A stretch of DNA of 12,500 nucleotides, from contig JAHBMJ010005865.1 in NCBI GenBank assembly GCA_018398765.1, forward strand, positions 1 through 12,500. The letters are read 5' to 3'. Below the pieces are notes generated by a model. The model was not told where the DNA came from, searched no databases, and was given only the letters and a program-made list of their open reading frames with translations. The position numbers and the translations under genes are program-made. The DNA comes from Chromera velia. Lineage: Eukaryota; Sar; Chromeraceae. Below are positions 1 through 12,500 of this stretch, piece by piece (the first letter of the stretch is position 1; each line of letters begins with the position of its first letter).

Positions 1-11
1 ACACACAGTCA

Positions 12-53
<42 letters not shown>

Positions 54-104
54 TCCTCCCCTCTCTTCCACCCTCTCTCACTCTCTCACACACACACACC
101 TTCC
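1..104. repeat. CA/CT dinucleotide microsatellite
   Basis: Nearly pure CA repeat over about bases 1-51, followed by a mixed CT- and CA-rich stretch to about 104. It is low-complexity DNA with no coding potential and continues past the left edge of the window. Confidence 0.95.
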
Positions 105-113
105 CTCTTCCCA

Positions 114-600
114 TCTCACTCACTCATTCCTTCACTCATTCACTCGTTCACTCATTCATTCATTCATTCATTCACTCACTCACTCACTCATTCCTTCACT
201 CATTCACTCATTCACTCATTCACTCGTTCACTCATTCATTCATTCATTCATTCATTCACTCACTCACCCACACTCACTCACTTACTCACTCACTCACTCA
301 CTCACTCACTCACTTACTCACTCACTCACTCACTCACTCACTCACTCACTCACTCACTCACTCACTCACTCAGTTCCCTTCACTCACTCAGTTCCCTTCA
401 CTCACTCTTTTTTTACTCAGTCACCCATCTACTCACTCACTCCCTCCGTCAGTCAGTTTCTCAGTCACTCACTCACTTAATTACTACTCACTGACTAGCT
501 TCCTCGCTCACTCGCTCACTCACTCACTCACTCATTCACTCACTCACTTACTCACTCACTCGCTCGCGCACTCACTCACTCACTCATTCACTCACCCACT
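114..600. repeat. CACT/CATT tetranucleotide array with higher-order structure
   Basis: About 490 bp made of CACT and CATT units, with scattered CGTT, CCTT and CAGT variants. The array has a second-order pattern: a block starting TTCCTTCACTCATTCACT near 127 is repeated, slightly expanded, from about 191. A shorter unit, GTTCCCTTCACTCACT, occurs twice near 373-406. It decays into single-copy DNA near 600. Confidence 0.93.
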
Positions 601-1066
601 CAATCATCCCTGAAGCCCGAAGTGCGTAACCACTCAAAGTGACGCCTTTCTTGCTTACTCTCTTTAAATCCGCCTTTTTCGCGTTCCTCTCAAGTCTCGG
701 AGGTCCTGCACAGGTTCCAGGAGAGCCCCGCAGGGACCGCTGAACAGGAGCAAAAAATCCAGTCGCCGGCTCACAGTGAGTGACTCTTGCCAATAGTGCA
801 AGGTCAGTCGTTTGATCGAAACGCATGTATATATGTATAAATGTATGTTGTTGCCCAGCAGGCAGGCAGGTCAATTTTGGAAGGCTCAGATGCACCGCAA
901 AGTCATATATGGGGCCCATATGAGGGACGAAGGTAAGCTAGGGAATGAACCCACCGATCGAGCCTGGGCTGCATGACAGGAGCGATCAATACATGCGTGC
1001 ATGCAACGGGATACAGAAAATGCCGGCATGCAGCCGCTTATTTTGACGCACGCACTGCATGGCGAC

Positions 1067-1086
1067 ACCGACCGACCGACCGACCG
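1067..1086. repeat. Short ACCG tandem repeat
   Basis: Five perfect copies of ACCG. Confidence 0.9.
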
Positions 1087-1371
1087 TGACATGCAGAGGT
1101 CGACAAAACCGATCCCCCCCCCCCAAATGAAAAAATGCGTTATGCGAGTACGTGCGATCTCATGCAGCTGGGGCCTCTCGGCTGATCTCAGCAGAGCTGA
1201 GCTGCCCCCCGAGGCGATATGTATGCATGACGGTCACGCGTGACATCGATGAAGTGCATGCGCATGGCGCAAAATTGGCTTGCATGCGTGCCATGGCACG
1301 AAGCGCGCGCAAATTTGAAGCGAGCGAAAGGCGCATGATGTACGTAGGATTTAGGATTAATTAGGATCAGG

Positions 1372-1401
1372 ATTTACGTAATTAATTTAAACGACGTAAA
1401 T
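1372..1401. repeat. Short inverted repeat beside AGGAT cluster
   Basis: ATTTACGT at 1372-1379 and its exact reverse complement ACGTAAAT at 1394-1401 are separated by 14 bases. Four AGGAT copies lie immediately upstream between 1346 and 1373. No function is known. Confidence 0.6.
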
Positions 1402-1795
1402 TTTTGACTGCAGGTGTCACACGTTTCAGCTAGATCTTTCCATGGCCCATTGAAAGGAACGTCAGCAGCCAGTGCACACACTTGGACGAACCACCACAAT
1501 TCAACGAACCACACTTGATCCCACAACCACAGGACGAAAGAATCAGAAGAGAATAGGAGGTCTTCAGCATCAACCTAAATCATCGAGGGCGTCTCCACGT
1601 GAAGAATTGCCTGTACCGTGGAGGCTCGCATGGGGCATGTTGGCGCTGTGTGTAGAAAAAGAATGAGCATAGTAAAAATTATTTGATGAGGGCGGTGGGT
1701 CTTAGAAGGTCGATCTGAATTGGCGGTTTTGAACCATGTTAAGTCAATTGTGATCATCCCAAAGATCTGTAGATTTGCAGCTTAGCCCTTCTTGC

Positions 1796-7467
<5,672 letters not shown>

Positions 7468-7754
7468 CATTGACACAGTAAGTGTATGTTCAAATTACAA
7501 TGTACAAGTAGAATGCAGCTTAGCTTACTTTGGCACTACTTTTTCTAATTGTATATTCTTAAATAGGGAATGCCGGGAGCGAATCAACCTAGCCTGTAAG
7601 AATACAGTTCTTTGGGTCTTTTTTAATGGAGTTTTCTATGAGCCAGTGGGTGCTAATGAGTTATACATTTCAGTAAAAAGAGGCCATATCATGGCCCATA
7701 TGCATGACCATGCATGCGTATATATATAACTAAGTATATGTAATAACCTAGGTG

Positions 7755-7774
7755 ATAACGTAAGTTTACGTTAT
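7755..7774. repeat. Perfect 9-bp-arm palindrome
   Basis: ATAACGTAA and its exact reverse complement TTACGTTAT separated by GT. It lies inside the AT-rich island. It is suggestive of a protein binding site or a small hairpin; function unknown. Confidence 0.75.
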
Positions 7775-8204
7775 TTATAATTTTTTTTTATAAGTGTGGC
7801 ATAAAGAATGTTATAATGTGTAGTATAATGTGCAGATTGATCAAATAACTAACTTACAAACGTCTAATCTGATTGAGATTTAAAAAAAAAATGACTTGGA
7901 ATCAAAAAGTTTATAAATTTCAAAATTTGAGTTCTAACATTTAAATACTAGAGGTAACTCTAAAACCCAAAACATTTTTTTTTATTTTCCTTTTTAAATA
8001 GCTAGTATTTTCAAATGGCAATATTTGTTTGAAATGTTGCACATTGAATTGCATGTTTGCCTAGATGATTGCAAGTTGCAACTAGCTGTTCTTCTAGTTG
8101 TTCTTAAAAAAAAAAAAATAGAAACAATTTTTCAAACCAAGTTTTCTTCTATTCTATGATTTTTTTTTTTTAATGCTATACTTTCCTAAATGCCTTCATG
8201 GTTC

Positions 8205-8350
8205 CAACAAAAGAAAGAAACAAGTCTGAGAGAGAAAAAAAAGAATGAAAAGGAAAGAAAGAAGATAAGAAAGAAGAAAGAAAGGAAAGAAAGAAACTTT
8301 TAAGAAAGTAATAAATTATAAAAGAAGGAAAGAAAGAAAGCAAGAAAGTT
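8205..8350. repeat. GAAA polypurine tract
   Basis: Imperfect GAAA/GGAAA repeat on the plus strand, with a break near 8298-8325. Purines run almost unbroken for about 140 bases. Confidence 0.88.
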
Positions 8351-8503
8351 TAGATTTTATATCGTTACGTTCAACTTTTGTAAAATCGGTCTACGTACGG
8401 ACAGTCTCCCGCTTCAGAGCTGCATGGGTGATCCTAGGTCTGTGATATTCCGTGAAGAAGACCTGCGTGAAAATAGACTGCCAGGAGCTTGGCTGCACCT
8501 GGC

Positions 8504-8551
8504 TTATTCATTTATTCATACATTCATTCATTCATTCATTCATTCATTCAT
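8504..8551. repeat. TTCA microsatellite
   Basis: About eleven TTCA/TTTA units just beyond the stop codon of the minus-strand gene, thus in its probable 3' UTR. Confidence 0.92.
8511..8516 (-). terminator. Possible polyadenylation hexamer AATAAA
   Basis: AATAAA on the minus strand, about 64 nt past the stop codon of the MYND gene. It sits within the TTCA repeat, so it may be coincidental, and this organism's polyadenylation signal is unknown. Confidence 0.25.
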
Positions 8552-8579
8552 AATCAAAATGAGCTGTTGTAAGGTTTTC

Positions 8580-9189
8580 CTAAGAATATCTGTTCAAAAC
8601 GCGGTCTATCTCTGCATCTGTAGGAAGCTTACGCTGCCTGCGAAATGCCCAAACTTGGGGAGTCGGCCAATCCACATCGCTCTGACTTCCCTCGGAAGAT
8701 TCGCCGGCTTTTGAAGAATCAGCTGCAGCCTTTCCTTTTTCGCTGTCTGGTACACTGTTCTCACGCTGGCGGGCCTCTTCTGGTGGCCCAGAGTCTGCAG
8801 ATACACCCTGGTCTCCCATCTTCTCTTCCTCCTCTCCATTCCCTTCTTGTCGTCTCGCGTCCAAAATCCCCAAGGGACCCCCTTCCCGTGCCCCCCCCGT
8901 CCCAGTCCCCGGAATCCGCGGCCCTAGTTCCTTCAGGTTCGAGTCCAGGTCTTTCCGTCGGTCGACGTGGTAAGGTCTGAACTGGTGCTCAGCCAGGCTC
9001 TCTCGCTCATACCCTAGATCTTCAATGTCACGCCTCTCTTCACGTAGCGATGTCAATTGGGCCTCCAGTTTTCTTGCACCTCGCAAGTCATCTGCAGCGT
9101 ACGCAGCGCTCTGCTCTTCCCTCAGCTCGGCCTCTTGGGACCTGATCTGACTGATGCGCAGACGCTCAGCCTCTGTCAGGTGAGAGTTC
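8580..9189 (-). CDS. MYND gene last exon: coiled coil and C-terminus
   Basis: 610 nt from a TTTGCAG acceptor to the TAG at 8582-8580. Encodes a Glu/Arg/Leu-rich helical segment (for example [19 protein letters not shown]), then Gly/Glu/Ser low complexity, ending [14 protein letters not shown]. The open frame extends upstream of the acceptor through the intron, but that part has no coding character. Confidence 0.8.
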
Positions 9190-9499
9190 CTGCAAACATA
9201 ATTGCGGTAATCATTCTTCGCATGCAGTGTAAATGTCGCCAGCTCTTCAGAAACATCTCGAGCATGTCTGTACTTATCGGTAAAAGAGGTTGACCACCAT
9301 CCTGAACATACATATTTGCAGCCCTCAAAATGAAAGGAAGGCAATCCAATACACATCCGCACTGACAGTGACAGACGTTCTGCACAAACCGCAACGGACA
9401 CCCCCATGTATACATTCGCACACAGAAACCGACACTCTCTCTTTCTCCCACAAACAAACAGTCATATGCAGACACAAACACGGACACGGACACACAGTG

Positions 9500-9533
<34 letters not shown>

Positions 9534-9557
9534 ACAGACAGACAGACAGACAGACAC

Positions 9558-9588
<31 letters not shown>

Positions 9589-9695
9589 CACAGACACACA
9601 CACAGACACACACACAGACACACACACAGACAGACAGACAGACAGACACACAGACACACAGACACACAGACACACGGACACACACAGACACACAG

Positions 9696-9738
<43 letters not shown>

Positions 9739-12500
9739 GGGAGAGAGAGAGAGACTCGCACTGTTTGGCCATCTTGCATGTCCCTTGCTCAGACCCAACC
9801 CCACTTGCTCACTCCATGCAAGACTGACGCATCGGGCTTTTCCTTTTTGATCCTGTTGTATGCCTGATAGATTTCAAGGTCCCTCCGGAGGCTCTCCGAC
9901 TCCTTTGTCGTGCGTGTTGTGGCATCCTTCGGGTGATCCTTCTCTTTTTCCCTCTCCAGCGCCGCCTTTTTCTCCTTCAATCTGTCCAGCAACTCCCGCA
10001 AAGCTTCCAAACTGAACAAGGGGGAACCATGCAACCGAAAACAGGTGAGAGAAAACAGAATCCGACGAGACAAATCCTACAGAACTTTCTTCCCGGCTTG
10101 CCTCATTTGCTGCTCCCGTTCCCTTGCCGGAAAAAAAAAATTCTGCATCAGTCGATTCTTCGCCCCCCAACCCATCGTTTTGGTCTCCTTGCTTCCTTCC
10201 TTCCTTCCGTCCGTCCGTCCGTCCGCCCTTTCTTCCTTCCTTCCTTCCTTTCTTTTTTCGTTCCTTCCCTCCTTCCTTCCTTCCTCCCTTCCTTCCTTCC
10301 TTCCTTCCTTCGGTCCGCCTGTTTTCTTTCCTTTCTTTCTTTTTTCCGTCTTTCCTTCCTTCCTTCCTTCCTTCCCTCCTTCCTTCCTTCCTTCCTTCCT
10401 TCCCTCCTTCCTCCCTTTCTTTTTTCCGTCTTTCCTTCCTTCCTTCCTTCCTTCCTTCCTTCCGTCTTTCTTTCTTTCTTTCCTTCTTTCTTTTTTTTTC
10501 TTTCCTTTCTTTTTTTTTCGTCTTTCCTTCCTTCTCTTCATTCATTTCTTCCTCCCTTCTTCGTTCGATCGTCTGTTTGTGTGTGTATATCTCTCAACGT
10601 TTTTTTGAACCTCTTTCATGCCTTCCTGCCCCTGGCTCGACTGCCTTCCTTACCCTCTCACCCACCCTTTGCCTCCCTGGTCGACTGCCGCGAACAAACA
10701 CCACAGCTGATCCCAAAAGCAAATCTCGCGCCGACCAAAAAGCTCAAAAAATACCGCAGGAGCCTTCAGGAGTCTGCCCTCCTCTTCTTTGAGAAATGCC
10801 CTCTGCACACCCAGACACAACAAATCTCTCATACGATCCATCCAACTCTCAAACGAGTATCGTCTTACAGAACACTTCAGACGCTCACGACCTTCAACTT
10901 TGCCCTCCCCCTTTCCTCCTCCCGTCTCCTGGTCACCGTCGGTGATCATCTTTCCTCGATGCGTGGGTTTCGACTCTCACGCGCAGACGCTCCCACTCCT
11001 CCTGCTCAGAAGCACTGAGCTCGTTTGCAGCAAGCTCAAACGGGGGACGTTTCCCTTTCCCTCTACCCCATACTCGCCCACGCTCCCATTTGCGGATGTC
11101 TGCCCAAGAAGGGCACAAAGGATCTATCTCTTCTTCCTCGGACTCGCTCTCTGACTCCTCTGACTCCTCCCCAATTGTAAATGATTGAGGGCCCTCTGCC
11201 GATGAGGATGCAGCTCCCCCCCCCATCTCCTCCCTCGCTGATTCTTCAATCACTGCTGCCCCTTTTCCCCTCTCTGCCAGCCGCTTGCACTGCTTTTTGT
11301 GCTGCGGCCACGCCGCTCGCTGACAGTCTATAGAACAGTAACGGACTCTCTCACACCTGCTGCAGAACTTAAATCTGTTGTCAAGGCTTTCGAATCTCTC
11401 GCAGTGGTCGCAGAAGAATGTGATGCCAGCCTTTTCAAGCTGACGTTCCACTCTCTTTAGAGCTGCATGGAGAGAGAACGAAAGAGAACTCTCCAAGAAG
11501 CAGAAAGGCACGAGCGCCTTCTACGACTCATGAGTCAAAGGAATGCAAGAGAGAGTCACAGTTCACCGACGGACACTGCGAAGTTTTACGCGAAGACATC
11601 AGAGACTATATGTAGCTATCGAAGACATCAGAGACTACATGCAGCTAGCTTGAGGAATGGAGGCAACCAAAAGTGGGAGGGACAAATCCTTCATTGTACA
11701 TGCAGATGGGTAGTGGGGAATTCTGCACAATCTCCTCGTGCAACTCGTGGCTGCTGACCTCTCAAGGTGTCTCCCAACCGCTCGTTGAGTTCGACCCTCC
11801 TCGTTCTTGCCTTCAACACCTCATGTTCCTCTGCAATGGCAGACAGACTCACCGCAACTCCATGTCCTTCAACTCCCCCCTCTCCCTTCTCCTCATTCTT
11901 CACGGCCTCCTTGCAGCTCTTTCCCCCCTCCCCCATCCCTTTCTCCCCACACTCCGGACCGAGCGCTTCAAGTTTCTTCTGCACAACTCGTGCGCTCTCT
12001 GTCAAATACCAGGCGGCCCTTCTCATCAACGCGCAGTCAAACGGGACGGTCTCTTTTGCCCAGTCCTCATACTGCGAGCCTGCACTCTGATAGACTTCCT
12101 CCATGTGCTTGTAATGCTTCTCCTCGGCCTTTCTCACCAACAAGGAGAGAACTTCTCGACCTGACTCGCACAGAGGTGCCGACTCAACAGAGGTCTCCGT
12201 CTCCCATCCGTGCTCAACCTCGTCTCTTCCTGAGGGTGTCGCTTTTGAGGCAATTTTCTCAACTGCGTTCACCCATTCATCTTCAAAAACGGAATCCCAC
12301 ACATCCATGTACAGACTCACGGCCTCGAGTAACGTGCTCTTTTTCTGTCGGGGGAAGAACACAGCACACAACTGAGCCACGAGAAGAGCTGCAGTCTGTG
12401 CTGCGGTCTTCGAAGAGTAGTCCTCATTTAGATCGGGGGGACGATCTGCAAGGAACAGCTGGAGCTCTTCCACAATCTTTTCAACTTTCGCAATCTCAGC
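8580..12500 (-). CDS. MYND-type zinc finger protein, 5' end outside window
   Basis: Minus-strand model: 12500-11759 (open to the edge), 11462-10981, 10802-10654, 10011-9829, 9189-8580; 2166 nt, 721 residues and a TAG stop. Donors are GTCAGC, GTGAGA, GTAAGG and GTCAGT, and phases agree at all four junctions. Visible residues 1-247 are mostly helical with no recognised domain. A MYND zinc finger follows, with ligands C265, C268, C281, C284, C290, C294, H302 and C306 in the family pattern (YCS, CQ, W and HK also conserved). Next come an acidic run ([14 protein letters not shown]), a small exon, and a charged coiled-coil-like half at about 459-610 ([34 protein letters not shown]). A low-complexity Gly/Glu/Ser segment precedes a Trp-containing C-terminus. 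MYND fingers bind proline-rich peptides, so a scaffold or regulatory role is likely. No SET domain is visible, but one could lie beyond the window edge. Confidence 0.85.
9499..9754. repeat. CA / GACA / CACAGA / GA compound microsatellite
   Basis: CA repeat 9500-9530, interleaved GACA and CACAGA arrays to about 9715, then a GA repeat with a short GGCGGGG break near 9735. It fills much of MYND intron 4, where the sense strand reads TGTC/TGTG. Long Cys-Val-Ser or Thr-His open frames here are repeat artefacts. Confidence 0.96.
10190..10575. repeat. CCTT/CTTT polypyrimidine array in MYND intron 3
   Basis: About 385 bases almost purely C and T on the plus strand: CCTT units with CCGT, CTTT and CCCT variants. 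A motif CTTTCTTTTTTCCGTCTTTC occurs twice near 10332 and 10417, showing segmental duplication within the array. In the gene's own transcript this is a polypurine GGAA/GAAA tract. Confidence 0.95.
10654..10802 (-). CDS. MYND gene small third exon
   Basis: 149 nt, acceptor GTGTGCAG and donor GTAAGG. It codes [19 protein letters not shown] and an aromatic-rich stretch ending GGKGWVR. It is placed by exact phase agreement (0 in, 2 out) with both neighbours, not by homology. Confidence 0.6.
10981..11462 (-). CDS. MYND zinc finger exon
   Basis: The 482-nt exon carries the entire zinc finger, starting [20 protein letters not shown] after the CATGCAG acceptor. The finger has pattern C-x2-C-x12-C-x2-C-x5-C-x3-C-x7-H-x3-C. 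It ends at EEWERLR before a GTGAGA donor. Reading on without splicing meets a TGA within 17 codons, which supports the intron. Confidence 0.9.
11463..11758 (-). other. MYND gene intron 1 (296 nt)
   Basis: GTCAGC donor, CATGCAG acceptor, phase 1. Unlike the other long introns it carries no microsatellite, but it contains a 29-bp tandem duplication. Confidence 0.75.
11591..11648. repeat. 29-bp tandem duplication inside intron
   Basis: Two adjacent 29-bp copies, 11591-11619 and 11620-11648, each starting CGAAGACATCAGAGACTA and differing at only three positions. Confidence 0.9.

Larger units (their letters stand above)
601..1795. other. Non-coding region upstream of the kinase gene
   Basis: I see no supportable gene in these 1.2 kb. 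Short open frames exist on both strands but none shows a recognisable domain or fits a splice model. The region contains a CCGA/ACCG short repeat, a C13 run near 1113-1125, several GCATGC palindromes and a small AGGAT cluster with an inverted repeat near 1346-1401. It probably contains the promoter and 5' UTR of the kinase gene, but no TATA box or start site can be assigned. An acceptor-like TTTGCAG ends at 1780, so a non-coding 5' exon may exist further upstream. Confidence 0.5.
7468..8500. other. AT-rich intergenic island between convergent genes
   Basis: Composition changes abruptly to AT-rich, with many A and T homopolymers of 8-12 bases, and returns to mixed composition near 8390. I see no convincing gene. 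One short open frame (7454-7729) has no recognisable domain and lies in the kinase 3' region. A GTAAGT at 7478 could be a 3' UTR donor. The ends of both transcripts presumably lie here. It could be an old insertion, such as organelle DNA or a decayed transposon, but I found no clear terminal repeats. Confidence 0.6.

Noticed and set aside
114-600. Tetranucleotide array as a CRISPR array or centromeric satellite
   Set aside because: No unique spacers and no unit of constant length; it is microsatellite DNA in a eukaryote.
584-919. Minus-strand open frame of 111 codons
   Set aside because: No recognisable domain, runs into the tetranucleotide repeat, and no supporting splice sites were found.
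1346-1373. Four AGGAT/TTAGGAT units as a telomere-like repeat
   Set aside because: Irregular spacing and only four copies; not a TTTAGGG-type array.
9325-9867. Cys-Val-Ser and Thr-His repeat proteins on both strands
   Set aside because: Direct translation of CA/GACA repeats in every frame; the region is an intron of the MYND gene.
9874-10792. Lys/Glu/Arg- or Phe/Leu/Ser-rich frames across the CCTT array
   Set aside because: Repeat artefacts inside MYND intron 3; frames on both strands stay open because CCTT and GGAA repeats lack stop codons.

Overview
The window is eukaryotic nuclear DNA. It holds two intron-rich protein-coding genes set tail to tail, plus a large amount of simple-sequence repeat. 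The organism cannot be named for certain. Frequent GT-AG introns with a TGCAG acceptor, GC-rich exons, microsatellite-filled introns and repeated TGCATGCA palindromes would fit an alveolate alga such as a chromerid (Chromera/Vitrella type). That assignment is inference from style, not from a recognised orthologue.

Layout. 1-600 is a block of CA/CT and CACT/CATT microsatellites. 601-1795 has no gene I can support; it is the probable upstream region of gene A. Gene A (+ strand, 1796-7467, 11 exons in my model) encodes a protein of about 717 residues: an N-terminal hydrophobic signal peptide or anchor, a long disordered Pro/Ser/Glu/Asp-rich linker, and a divergent protein kinase domain. The glycine loop, beta-3 lysine, catalytic aspartate and metal-binding Asn/Asp are all present, but HRD reads LRD, DFG reads DVD, and the subdomain IX aspartate is missing. 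7468-8500 is a strikingly AT-rich intergenic island with long A/T runs, a 20-bp perfect palindrome and a GAAA purine tract. Gene B (- strand, from the window edge at 12500 down to 8580, 5 visible exons) encodes the last 721 residues of a protein with one MYND zinc finger, an acidic serine tract and a long coiled-coil C-terminal half. Its N-terminus lies beyond the window.

Exons were assembled by hand. Splice phases agree at all 14 junctions and conserved kinase and MYND motifs carry across exon boundaries. The least certain points are gene A's start codon, the donor of its exon 8, its short exon 9 and its last exon. I see no sign that the two genes work together. Almost every microsatellite lies in an intron or between genes, and none interrupts an assigned exon.
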